From: an uncultured Bacteroidales bacterium
Lineage (GTDB): Bacteria > Bacteroidota > Bacteroidia > Bacteroidales > UBA932
Direction: 5' to 3'
NCBI GenBank assembly: GCA_905234285.1
Contig: CAJOHK010000019.1
Span: 1-34,237, forward strand
Length of the DNA stretch: 34,237 nucleotides
The number at the start of each line of letters is the position of its first letter. Positions within the stretch are counted from its first letter, which is position 1. Shown here in pieces: positions 16,053-24,546 of this stretch. The position numbers and the translations under genes were made by a program. A model generated the notes under the pieces. The model was not told the origin of the DNA. It made no database searches and saw only the letters and a program-made list of their open reading frames with translations.

Positions 16053-16526
16053 ATGAAAAGATTGCTATTTCTCCTTCCCCTGGCCCTGCTTCTCCTATCC
16101 GGCTGCAAGGAAAAACGCTATTTTACCGACGTTACTGGCCGGGAAACCTGGCTTTCGCAGATAGTTTTTGAGGATGGAAGCAAGGGGGAATTCACCGTGG
16201 TGTCGGACGTCCTGTATGCCGGCAGCGACACCTCGTCCCGCTACAAGATGACTTTCTATATGCCCGATGGTTGGAATGATCAATATCCCCTCTTCCTGGA
16301 CCGGTATGTCCCCACGGAAGGAGCTGCCTGGACGGCCTATCAGGGGACTCCAGTGGCCGAGTCCGCCCTCAAAGCGGGCAATATGATCGTTGTCCTTGTG
16401 GCTTATGAAGAGTGGACGGCCATTCCGGACATCCTGCTGGCCGAGCATTTCTTACAGGTGAACGACGCCGATCTTCCCGGGGACAGCAAGAATATCCTCA
16501 CGGCGGCCTATTTTGAATTCGAATGA
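16053..16526 (+). CDS. Predicted lipoprotein of the six-gene operon
   Basis: A 157-residue predicted lipoprotein with a signal peptide of leucine repeats and lipobox LLSGC (Cys18). The mature part is beta-rich and acidic; I recognise no domain or catalytic motif. It lies 4 nt after the preceding gene and overlaps the next by ATGA. Co-expression with a beta-barrel and exported domain proteins suggests it is an envelope component of the same assembly. Function unknown. Confidence 0.8.
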   Translation: MKRLLFLLPLALLLLSGCKEKRYFTDVTGRETWLSQIVFEDGSKGEFTVVSDVLYAGSDTSSRYKMTFYMPDGWNDQYPLFLDRYVPTEGAAWTAYQGTPVAESALKAGNMIVVLVAYEEWTAIPDILLAEHFLQVNDADLPGDSKNILTAAYFEFE

Positions 16527-16969
16527 CCATGAGAAAATTCCTATTGTTGACACTTCTGGCCGGCTGGCCCGCCGCCGCCCAGACTCCGGAGGAACTGTAT
16601 CAGGATTACATGACCCCGGAGACGAGGGCCATCATGGAGCGCTATGAGGAGGCCGAGAGGAGGGCGCAGGAGGCCGAAGCCGCTGCACGGGCGAAAAAGA
16701 ACCTGGCGCTTGTAGGATCCATCCTCATCGGCTTAATTCCCCTGGGCGTTATCGGCCGCAGAATCATCCAGGAAAAGAGTTGGAAGGAAAACCCTTCAGG
16801 AACCGCGAAGGCCATCGGCACCGGTGTTGCCGGCGGCCTTGTGCTCTTCGGCCTCAACTATGGCGTCTTTCTTTTGAAGATAAAAATGGGCGATGCCTTT
16901 AACACCACCCTGGCCTTCCTGATTGTAGGAGCACTGATTGCTGGAAGTATTTACCTGTTACGGAAGTAG
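16523..16969 (+). CDS. Small membrane protein with coiled coil, last gene of operon
   Basis: A 148-residue protein with a signal peptide ending near AAAQ. A charged helical segment (about 22-58, rich in Glu/Ala/Arg, coiled-coil-like) is followed by three hydrophobic helices (about 61-77, 97-119, 129-146). The start could be 16523 (overlapping the previous stop as ATGA) or the ATG 6 nt later. It would place a helical arm on the periplasmic side of the inner membrane, possibly anchoring the operon's products there. Family not recognised. Confidence 0.78.
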   Translation: MTMRKFLLLTLLAGWPAAAQTPEELYQDYMTPETRAIMERYEEAERRAQEAEAAARAKKNLALVGSILIGLIPLGVIGRRIIQEKSWKENPSGTAKAIGTGVAGGLVLFGLNYGVFLLKIKMGDAFNTTLAFLIVGALIAGSIYLLRK

Positions 16970-17040
16970 CCCAAGAGAGTGCGCTGGTATTCCTGGAGAG
17001 CCTTGGCACCCAGAGAGGTGATGCGACAGACAGCGTCAAA
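16951..17040 (-). pseudogene. Possible C-terminal relic of a winged-helix regulator
   Basis: The minus strand encodes about 27 codons ending in TAA, including CRITSLGAKALQEYQRTLL. This resembles the last strand and helix of MarR/PadR-like winged-helix regulators (pattern YRIT..G..AL..Y...L). It has no upstream part: it runs into repeat copy C at 17041, and its 3' end overlaps the preceding plus-strand gene. It could be a deletion remnant or chance similarity. Confidence 0.25.
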
Positions 17041-17085
17041 TAGCCGGACTGAATTGTTATAACAACTTGATTTACAGGTATTTAT
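17041..17085 (+). repeat. Dispersed palindromic repeat, copy C (half hairpin)
   Basis: TAGCCGGACTGAATT followed by TATAACA and a diverged tail matches the 3' half of copy A at 2251. The first hairpin arm is missing, so no terminator hairpin forms here. It lies between the convergent operon end (16969) and the GH95 stop (17089). Confidence 0.6.
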
Positions 17086-17088
17086 GTT

Positions 17089-19425
17089 TTACATTCGTGA
17101 GGCGTAGCGGCGGAATGAGGTGACTTCCCCGTTTTCCCAGCTCAGGTCTACGGTTTGGCCGGTACGGGTACGGATGCCGCGGATATAGCCGGTGGGCCAG
17201 GCCGATGGCAGGGCAGGCAGCGTCGTCACACTCTCGGCAGTGGACTGGAGGAGCATTTCGATGATACCGGCACAGCCGCCGAAGTTGCCGTCTATCTGGA
17301 AGGGCGAATGGGCATCCAGCAGGTTGGGATAGGTGCCGCCGCCCCGGCGGGCATCGGGGCCGGTATAGCCGTCCGGGCTCACATAGCGCAGGAGTTGCCG
17401 ATACATTTTATAGGCATGCTCGGCATCGCCCAGGCGGGCATAGAGGTTCACCCGCCAGCCGCAGCTCCAGCCGGTGGTTTTGAACCCACGGATTTCCAAC
17501 GACTTGAGGGCTGCATCGGCCAGAGGCGTACCAGCCGCTATCTGATGCCCGGGGTAAGCGCCAATCAGGTGGGACTGATGCCGGTGCGTGGGGTACCTGT
17601 CTTCCCAGTCATAATACCATTCCTGCAGGGCACCATCGGCGCCGATCTGGTAGTCCATGAGCCGAGGCAATACCGCAGAGACAGCCTCGGCAAACGCCGC
17701 ATCCCCCAGCAGTTGGGCGGCCGACAAAGCATCGGTCAGGCATTCGCGGATAATGGCCAAATCGGCCGTTACGCCATAAGCGGTGCTGCCCACATAGCCG
17801 CCAGGCGTAACAAAGTAGTTCTCCGGGCTGGTAGAGGGTGAGGTGATGAGATTGCCGTCCCGCTCCAGCAGCACACCCAGGCAGAACTGCGCAGCCCCTT
17901 TGAGGGCCGGATAGTCGCGTTCCAGGGCAGCACGGTCCCTGGAGAACAGCCAGTGCTCCCAGATATGGGTGGCCAGCCAGGCACCGCCCATGTTCCAGTT
18001 GGCCCATTCGGGATCTCCCACACCCAGGCCCACAGGGCAGGTCATAGCCCAGATGTCGGTATTCTGCGCCAGGCACCAGCCCTCCCCTACGCCATAATAA
18101 TTCTGCGCCGAGCGGTTCCCGGTTTGGGACAGGTTGCCGATTAACCCCAGCAGGGACTCATGCAGCTCGGGCAGGGCAGCGGCTTCGGCAGCCCAGTAGT
18201 TCTCCTCCAGGTTGATGTTGGTGGTATAGTTGCAGCTCCACGGCGGGTCCATGCTCTCGTTCCAAAGGCCTTGCAGGTTGGCGGGGACGCCAGGGGTGCG
18301 AGAGCAAGCTATGAGGAGGTAGCGGCCATATTGGAAATAGAGGGCCTCCAGCTCGGGATTGGGCTCGCCATCGGCATAGCGGAGCAGCTGCTCGTCGGTG
18401 GGCAGGGCGCTTACCTCCGGTGCCGTGGAACCCAGATCCAGGCTCACCCGGTCAAAGAAGTACCGATAATCCTTGACGTGACTGCGTTTCAGCTTTTCCC
18501 AGCCCTTCCTGGCCGCAGCAGCCACATTTTTGAGCGACGCCTCCTTATACTCACGGCCCTCCTTCAAGGGGTCGCGGTCAAAACCGGCAAAACTGGTGTG
18601 TCCACCCACCAGGATGAGCGCTTCCTTTACGCCCGAGATTATAAGTGCATCGCCATCGGCCTTGGCCTCGGCGCAATGCACCACCGTTCGGTAGTGAATA
18701 CCGCGGTCAGGGTCATAGAGGAACTGCTCGGTGGCCGGGTAGTAACCGGGGAAGGCATGCCAGGCGGCATAACCGTCGCTCACCAGACAGCCGTCTTCCA
18801 GCGTGTTGCCATGCGGCAACTCAGAGAACAGCCGTACCCGGGCCTCGATGGGCGCTTCACTGCTCAGCCGGATGGCCAGCACCGAATCGGGTGCCGACAC
18901 AAAATATTCGGCCTTGAACGCCTGCCCATCCCGCCGGTAACGCACCTCGGCCGTGGCATCGGAAATGTTCAGCTGCCGATAATAGTCACTAATTTCGGCC
19001 TCCGGATAACTGATCTCCAGCCAACCCAGCGGCTGATAAGTCTCGCTGTAGTGGCCCTGGACATGCAGTTGCAGAGTGTCGGCCAGCTGGTAATTCTCCT
19101 GGTCCAAGGCTTCCCTAATGGCGGGGATCCATGCAGCCGACTGCCCCCACGGTTCCAGCGTCTTGATGCCGCCGTCATAGTCCGGATGCTCCGGGCCCCG
19201 GTCTGGTTCTCCTGTCCAGAGGGTAATATCGTTCAGGGAAATGCGGTCCGTGTCCGTGCGGCCATAGATCATGGCGCCCAGCGTGCCGTTGCCCATCGGC
19301 AGGGCCTCCTCGAAGTACTGGGCCGGCTTGTCGTAGTGAAGCAGTAAAGGTTTCTCGGCCGCCCGATGGCAGGCGCCAAAAAACGCAATAGCCGAAAAAA
19401 CACCTAAGTACCTATAATTCAGCAT
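17089..19425 (-). CDS. GH95 alpha-L-fucosidase, lipoprotein
   Basis: A 778-residue glycoside hydrolase of family GH95, which removes alpha-1,2-linked L-fucose (some members L-galactose) from glycans by inversion. A lipobox FGAC (Cys19) predicts envelope attachment. The N-terminal beta domain begins YDKPAQYFEEALPMGNGTLGA. In the (alpha/alpha)6 barrel the expected residues are seen: N403 and N405 in TTNINLEENYW, the acid E535 in SPSTSPENYF, and D712 in HSPFQIDGNFGG. The HRHQSHL block keeps a His of the fucosidase type. Length is normal. It follows galE by 79 nt containing repeat copy B, so it may be transcribed separately. The assignment to GH95 is firm; the exact linkage is not. Confidence 0.94.
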   Translation of the reverse strand: MLNYRYLGVFSAIAFFGACHRAAEKPLLLHYDKPAQYFEEALPMGNGTLGAMIYGRTDTDRISLNDITLWTGEPDRGPEHPDYDGGIKTLEPWGQSAAWIPAIREALDQENYQLADTLQLHVQGHYSETYQPLGWLEISYPEAEISDYYRQLNISDATAEVRYRRDGQAFKAEYFVSAPDSVLAIRLSSEAPIEARVRLFSELPHGNTLEDGCLVSDGYAAWHAFPGYYPATEQFLYDPDRGIHYRTVVHCAEAKADGDALIISGVKEALILVGGHTSFAGFDRDPLKEGREYKEASLKNVAAAARKGWEKLKRSHVKDYRYFFDRVSLDLGSTAPEVSALPTDEQLLRYADGEPNPELEALYFQYGRYLLIACSRTPGVPANLQGLWNESMDPPWSCNYTTNINLEENYWAAEAAALPELHESLLGLIGNLSQTGNRSAQNYYGVGEGWCLAQNTDIWAMTCPVGLGVGDPEWANWNMGGAWLATHIWEHWLFSRDRAALERDYPALKGAAQFCLGVLLERDGNLITSPSTSPENYFVTPGGYVGSTAYGVTADLAIIRECLTDALSAAQLLGDAAFAEAVSAVLPRLMDYQIGADGALQEWYYDWEDRYPTHRHQSHLIGAYPGHQIAAGTPLADAALKSLEIRGFKTTGWSCGWRVNLYARLGDAEHAYKMYRQLLRYVSPDGYTGPDARRGGGTYPNLLDAHSPFQIDGNFGGCAGIIEMLLQSTAESVTTLPALPSAWPTGYIRGIRTRTGQTVDLSWENGEVTSFRRYASRM

Positions 19426-19434
19426 GTTACGAGA

Positions 19435-19500
19435 ATTCAGTCCGGCTAAAAGCCGGACTGAATATTAGCAAATGGTTGATATTCAGTCACTTGAGTGACC
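19435..19500 (-). repeat. Dispersed palindromic repeat, copy B (probable terminator after galE)
   Basis: A perfect 13-bp stem ATTCAGTCCGGCT (19435-19447) with its complement (19451-19463) and an AAA loop, followed by a tail containing GTTGATA and CACTTGAGTGACCG that matches the tail of copy A. It lies between the galE stop and the GH95 start and could partly terminate galE transcripts. Confidence 0.72.
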
Positions 19501-19504
19501 GGGG

Positions 19505-20533
19505 TTATTTCCCGGCCAGGTGACACTCCCAGGCCCAGGCGGCTTTGAGGGTTTCCTCGATGGGACGGGTGGCTTTCCAGCCCATCTCGGTGTTGGCCAG
19601 GGTGGGATCGGCCCAGATGGCGGTGACGTCTCCGGGGCGGCGCGGCGCAATGCGGCGGTTCACCTTTACACCGTTCACCTTCTCGAAGGCATTTACCAGC
19701 TCCATCACGCTCAGGGGACGTCCGGTGCCCACGTTAAACACCTCGCAGTCGCGCTTCATCTTGCCTTCCAGCATGCGGGTGACGGCAAAGACATGGGCGC
19801 GGGCCAGGTCCACGATATCAATATAGTCACGGAGGCAGGTACCGTCCGGGGTGGGATAGTCGTCGCCGAAGATGCTCAGGCACTCACGCTTGCCGATAGC
19901 CGTCTGGGTAATGAAAGGAACCAGGTTGTTGGGAACGCCGCGGGGCAGCTCGCCAATCAGGGCAGAGGGATGCGCGCCGATGGGGTTGAAGTAGCGCAGC
20001 AGGATGCCCTTCACGGCACCGCCGGTAGCACGCACGGCATCCCGGAGGATATCCTCGCACATGACTTTGGTGTTGCCGTAGGGGCTCATGGCGGGCTTCC
20101 GCGGGGTCTTTTCCGTTACTGGAACTGCGTCGGGCTCACCGTACACCGTGGCCGAAGAGGAAAACAGCACGTTGAAGTTGCCCTTGGCCTGTGCGGCTTC
20201 CAGCACATTGAGGAAGCTGAGCAGGTTGTTCTTGTAGTACATGAGCGGTTTCTCGACAGACTCACCCACTGCCTTGAAGGCAGCAAAATGAATGACAGCG
20301 TCGATGGGATACTTGTCAAAGAGCGCCTTGGTGGCCTCTGCGTCGCAAAAGTCCACCACCTCAAGGGGCAGGTCTTCCCGGCCGGTGATCTTTTTTACAC
20401 CCTCGTAGCAGGTGCGGTCACAGTTGGAGAAATTGTCGGCCACTACCACGTCGTAACCAGCTTCCAGGAGCTCTACGGTTACATGGCTGCCGATAAAACC
20501 GGCACCGCCGGATACAAGAACTGTCTTTTTCAT
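19505..20533 (-). CDS. galE: UDP-glucose 4-epimerase
   Basis: A 342-residue extended short-chain dehydrogenase that interconverts UDP-glucose and UDP-galactose (possibly also the GlcNAc/GalNAc forms) using bound NAD. Motifs: the Rossmann glycine pattern GGAGFIGSH (9-17), S126 in FSSSATVYGEP, and Y152/K156 in PYGNTK. Length is typical. It starts 1 nt after the OstA-like gene's stop and so belongs to the same operon. It supplies sugar nucleotides for cell-surface glycans and galactose metabolism. Confidence 0.96.
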   Translation of the reverse strand: MKKTVLVSGGAGFIGSHVTVELLEAGYDVVVADNFSNCDRTCYEGVKKITGREDLPLEVVDFCDAEATKALFDKYPIDAVIHFAAFKAVGESVEKPLMYYKNNLLSFLNVLEAAQAKGNFNVLFSSSATVYGEPDAVPVTEKTPRKPAMSPYGNTKVMCEDILRDAVRATGGAVKGILLRYFNPIGAHPSALIGELPRGVPNNLVPFITQTAIGKRECLSIFGDDYPTPDGTCLRDYIDIVDLARAHVFAVTRMLEGKMKRDCEVFNVGTGRPLSVMELVNAFEKVNGVKVNRRIAPRRPGDVTAIWADPTLANTEMGWKATRPIEETLKAAWAWECHLAGK

Positions 20534-20534
20534 A

Positions 20535-23174
20535 TCAGTGTTTCTTATGGGTTTTTGTTTTCAATGCCTTCTTCTGCTCCCGGGCCAGATACTTGTCAAA
20601 CAGCTTCCGGTCCTTCTGCGCCCGTTTCTCTATCTTGCGCAGCTCCTTGAGCTTGCGGGCCCGCTCGCGGTCCAGCTTCTTCTGGGCCTTGGCGGCCTGT
20701 TTCTCTTCAAAAATGCGGTCTTCCTCGGCCCACTTTGCCTCCAGGGCGGCCTGTTTCTCGGCTTTCTTACGCGCCTTCTCGGCTTCTTTCTCGGCCTTTT
20801 CCTTGGCCCGCAGCTCGGCCTGCGACAGAACAACGACAGGCGCCACGGCCGCCAGGGAGTCCGATGGCGCAGCCAGGGAATCTGACGGGGCCGCTAAAGA
20901 GTCCAGCGGGGCAGCCAGCGAATCCAGCGGAGCCTTCAAAGAATCCAGCGGCGCCGCCAGGGAATCGGCGGAGACGGCCAACGAATCGGCCTGCGAGGCC
21001 AGGGTGGCCAGGGTATCCAGCGGGGCCTGTGCGCGCGCCAGGGAATCCTTGACCCACTGTTCCCGCTGCTTGCGCAGCACCGTAAGGGAGTCGCGGATGG
21101 CAATATCCCGGTACACCTTATTGATATAGCCGGGGAAATAGAGGTTGGTCTGCTTAAATTCGGTGTGCGGCCGGGCCAGATAGGAAGTGCGCTGACTGGG
21201 CCGGGGCTCCAGGCTGGTTACGTCCCTGGGCGACTTGGGCCGGCGTTCCGGCTCCCAGCGATACCCCTTGAGCGTGCGGTCCTCCTTGGGCAGCTGCACC
21301 GAGGGATAGCCGTCGTTCTTGGGGTTCTCGTAGTAGAACATGCGCTCTATCTCGCCGTCCTTGAACGTAGAGTAAATCATCTTGGCTTCCACCTTGTTCA
21401 CCGTAGCCAGCGCCCCTTTCTCTTCCAGGAAGAAGAGGGACGAGGCGCCGCCCAGCGCGTCAAAACGCGTAAGGGCCGATGTGGAATCGAAGTACGCCAC
21501 CATCTCGGTGCCGCTGATTTGGTCGAAGCTTACGGAATCCTCCTGGATGGTGATGAAGGCGTTGGACAGCAGGTGCGCTTTCTCGGCGCGTTTGTTCTTG
21601 ATGACGGCGTAAATGCTGTCGGCGGCGTATTGCCGGTTACCCTCATTGAACACGATGGGATCCTGGAACATGCGCACCAGGGAATCGAGGTCGGTGTAGA
21701 TGAGGGAGTCGCCCGCCATCTGCATGGTGCTGCGGAACATGCGCACCCGCTTGGAACCCCAGATGAAATTGACCTTGGTGGTATCCTTGGGCGGCTCCAC
21801 GGTCATTGTATCGGCCGGAGCAACCGGCGCAGCCAGCGAGTCCAGCACAGGCGGCATGGCCAACGAATCCAGCGGCGGCGTTACCAGGGAATCGATGGGC
21901 GGCACAGCCAGCGAGTCCAGCACTGGCGGAGGCACAAGGCTATCGGGCTCCGGCTTGGGCGGCGCAGGCTCCTTGGGCTTGGCAGACTCTTTGGGTTTGT
22001 CGGGGTCCTTGGGCTTTGCCGGCTCCTCCTTGGGCTTGGCGGGGCCTCCGCCAGCCTCCGGGGGACGGGTTTGCTGGTTCTGCTTGGCCGCTTCCTCGGC
22101 AGCCTTCCTGGCGGCTTCGGCCGCTTTGCGGCGGTACTCCATTACCGGGTCTCCGCCAATGTCCTTGAGACGCTGCTCGGCGTCCTTGATCCAGGACTCG
22201 GGGATATCGCAGCGCGGAATGGCCCTGTAGTGCAGGAAATCGGCCCCCACATAAAGCGTGTCCTTGCGGCCCTTTTCCTCCATGATGGACATCACGGCCG
22301 GCTCGCGGGTCATGCGCACCTCCGAGAGGGAATCCGTGTACTCAAAGCGCCCGGCCAGGGCAAATACGTTGCGGGTGGTGTCCATGATTTCCACATGGCC
22401 CAGCATCTCTACGTTGTTGAGGGCCCTGTAATAGTACAGGGAGTCAGACCAGGTTTCCTGATCCTTGGTAAGAAGGTGCACCTTGCGGCGGAAGAGGAAC
22501 AGCTCCCGACCGCGGTCATACCAGCCGTCGTTGGCACTGAGCATCTTATCGTCCTGCCACATGTCGGTCTCATAGCCGAAGTAGGCGGTAGAAAGGTCGC
22601 TGCGGTACTCCAGGCGGGAGGTTTTTACAAAGGTGGTGTCCATGTACATGTTCACCTGGTCGTTGAACACGAACAGGTGCGCTTTGGAATCATAGGTGCC
22701 ATACAGGCTCTCTATCACCTGGCCGTCCTTGTCCCGCATGGCCGCGCCGTCCTGGAAAACCGCCACGGAATCCTTGGTGTTATAGTCCAGATAGCGGGTG
22801 CGCAGGATGTTTTTGTCGCTGTCTTCCAGCTGCACCAGGTCTCCGCGGAACTTGGCCATATTCTCGTCCACCACATACTGCAGCGTGGCGCTCGTCAGCT
22901 TGGTGCGGTCCTGCAGGATGCGCACGTTGCCCACGGCGTCGATGATATTGGTGTTCACGTTCCACAGCGCCGTGTCGCACAGGAGGTACGTATCGTTGTG
23001 CAGGAACTTGGCCGGGCCCACCACCTTGCGGTAGCTTTGCCCGTCTTTTTCTATGATCTGGGCGCTCTGCGCGCTGATGAGATGGACCTTATCTTCTTCC
23101 TGGGCCCATAAAACCGTAACTGCCGCCGTGAAACACAGCAGCAGCATAACAGCCTTATGAGACCACGATTGCAC
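20535..23174 (-). CDS. OstA-like (LptA/LptD N-terminal) protein with long repeat inserts
   Basis: An 879-residue exported protein. It starts with GTG in TAGTG, overlapping the surA-like stop by one base; an ATG nine codons later is the alternative but would lose the basic n-region. Residues about 30-340 are an OstA/LptA-like beta-jellyroll (LLCDTALWNVNTNIIDAVGN, LTSATLQYVVDEN), the fold that carries LPS across the periplasm. Unusual parts: a Lys/Pro/Ala insert with DSL repeats (345-460), a second block of 7-residue repeats (APLDSLA, 717-780) and a highly basic helical tail (785-879). Family members are usually shorter. Likely role: LPS transport or outer-membrane assembly, between surA-like and galE genes. 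Confidence 0.82.
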   Translation of the reverse strand: MQSWSHKAVMLLLCFTAAVTVLWAQEEDKVHLISAQSAQIIEKDGQSYRKVVGPAKFLHNDTYLLCDTALWNVNTNIIDAVGNVRILQDRTKLTSATLQYVVDENMAKFRGDLVQLEDSDKNILRTRYLDYNTKDSVAVFQDGAAMRDKDGQVIESLYGTYDSKAHLFVFNDQVNMYMDTTFVKTSRLEYRSDLSTAYFGYETDMWQDDKMLSANDGWYDRGRELFLFRRKVHLLTKDQETWSDSLYYYRALNNVEMLGHVEIMDTTRNVFALAGRFEYTDSLSEVRMTREPAVMSIMEEKGRKDTLYVGADFLHYRAIPRCDIPESWIKDAEQRLKDIGGDPVMEYRRKAAEAARKAAEEAAKQNQQTRPPEAGGGPAKPKEEPAKPKDPDKPKESAKPKEPAPPKPEPDSLVPPPVLDSLAVPPIDSLVTPPLDSLAMPPVLDSLAAPVAPADTMTVEPPKDTTKVNFIWGSKRVRMFRSTMQMAGDSLIYTDLDSLVRMFQDPIVFNEGNRQYAADSIYAVIKNKRAEKAHLLSNAFITIQEDSVSFDQISGTEMVAYFDSTSALTRFDALGGASSLFFLEEKGALATVNKVEAKMIYSTFKDGEIERMFYYENPKNDGYPSVQLPKEDRTLKGYRWEPERRPKSPRDVTSLEPRPSQRTSYLARPHTEFKQTNLYFPGYINKVYRDIAIRDSLTVLRKQREQWVKDSLARAQAPLDTLATLASQADSLAVSADSLAAPLDSLKAPLDSLAAPLDSLAAPSDSLAAPSDSLAAVAPVVVLSQAELRAKEKAEKEAEKARKKAEKQAALEAKWAEEDRIFEEKQAAKAQKKLDRERARKLKELRKIEKRAQKDRKLFDKYLAREQKKALKTKTHKKH

Positions 23175-24544
23175 TATTTGCGGGCATTCCAGGTTTCGCG
23201 GGAGAATTCACACTCCTTGAACATGGGGTCTATTACAATGTAGGTAGTCTTGATTTTCCCTTCCAGGAAAGCATCTACCGCTTCCTTTTGCTTTTGCTGG
23301 CTTACCCTCTCCAGGATTTGGGAATAGTCGTTCTCGAAGGTGGCGGTGTGGGCCGGGAGAATCTTGTCTACGCGAATCATCTTATACACCAGGTTTCCCT
23401 GACGGCCCTGCAGGTAACCCTCGTTGTCCTGTGACTCCACAGGCTCCGAAATCTCGCCGGGCTTGAGGTTCTTGATAGCGGCATAATCGGCCGGCTTGAG
23501 CTGGTCGATCTCGAAATAGGACGAGCCGCTGGCAGGGTCGGCCATTTGGCCGCCGTTGGTGCGGGAAGCCGGGTCCTCGGAGAAGAAGCGGGCGGCCATC
23601 TCGAAGGTGATCTCCTCTTCCAGGATCTTGGTGCGCAGGCTGTCCAGCCGGCCGAAGGCTTTCTGGCGGTCATCGGCCGTATACTGAGGCTTGAGGAGGA
23701 TGTGGCGGGCGTTGAACATGTCGCCCTTCTTCTCGATGACTTCGATGATGTGGAAGCCGTCGGGGGTCTCTACAATCTGGGAGATGACGCCGGGCTTGAG
23801 GGCCATGGCTGCATCGGAGAAGGCGGGCCAGAAGATGGACTTGGAGGCCATGCCCAACTCACCGCCACGACGCGCGCTGCCGGGATCCTCGGAATAAATG
23901 CGGGCCAGGGTAGAGAACTTTTCTCCGTTCATAATGCGTTCCCGGAGATTGAGGAGGCGCTCCTTAACAGCCGAGGCCGCATTCTCACGGTCCGGATACA
24001 TGCAGATTTGGCTGAGCTGATACTTGACCGGCACCATGGGCAAATCTTCGGGGGCTGTGGCTTCAATGTATTTCTTGACATCGTAGGGGGTAACCTCGGC
24101 TATTTTCTCGGCCACCTGCATGCGCTCCTGCTCGGTGAGGCTTTGCTCCTCCAGGGCACTGCGCCACTCCTGACGCAATTTGTACAGCGGCTTGCTAAAG
24201 TACTTTTCCATTTCTTCGTCGCCGCCCAGCTGGGTACGGAACCAGTCCATGCGCTGGGAAAGGTTGCCTTCCACCATATCGTTGTTCACGGTGAGGGAGT
24301 CTATGCGGGCCTGCATGAGGAAGAGCTTGGATTCCATCATGGCCTCCAGGACCTCGCAGCGCATATCGCGGTCGCTGGACATGCCGCCGGCGCGCATTTG
24401 CTGTACCTCGGCCTCCACGTCGGAGAGAAGAATGGTCTCGCCGCCCACCACGGCCACGGTTTTGTCAATGACGCCCTTGTATTTCTGGGCACCTAAACTA
24501 AGGCAGAGGAAAAGCGCCGCCACCGTGAGAAAGCTATGCTTCAT
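23174..24544 (-). CDS. SurA-like periplasmic peptidyl-prolyl isomerase
   Basis: A 456-residue exported foldase. The start at 24544 (MKHSFLTV) is an ATG giving a signal peptide to about LGAQ; it follows the upstream stop by 2 nt. An N-terminal helical chaperone region is followed by two parvulin (PPIC) domains. The first contains ARIYSEDPGSARRGGELGM and the second ARFFSEDPASRTNGGQMAD, with ARHILLKPQ between. This is the SurA layout, a chaperone for outer-membrane barrel proteins. It is cotranscribed with the PPIase lipoprotein upstream and the OstA-like gene downstream. Confidence 0.92.
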   Translation of the reverse strand: MKHSFLTVAALFLCLSLGAQKYKGVIDKTVAVVGGETILLSDVEAEVQQMRAGGMSSDRDMRCEVLEAMMESKLFLMQARIDSLTVNNDMVEGNLSQRMDWFRTQLGGDEEMEKYFSKPLYKLRQEWRSALEEQSLTEQERMQVAEKIAEVTPYDVKKYIEATAPEDLPMVPVKYQLSQICMYPDRENAASAVKERLLNLRERIMNGEKFSTLARIYSEDPGSARRGGELGMASKSIFWPAFSDAAMALKPGVISQIVETPDGFHIIEVIEKKGDMFNARHILLKPQYTADDRQKAFGRLDSLRTKILEEEITFEMAARFFSEDPASRTNGGQMADPASGSSYFEIDQLKPADYAAIKNLKPGEISEPVESQDNEGYLQGRQGNLVYKMIRVDKILPAHTATFENDYSQILERVSQQKQKEAVDAFLEGKIKTTYIVIDPMFKECEFSRETWNARK

Positions 24545-24546
24545 AG

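Noticed and set aside
20822..20975. Non-coding tandem repeat or CRISPR within the OstA-like gene
   Set aside because: The 21-nt repeats stay in frame and encode (A)PLDSLA heptads, so they are coding repeats.
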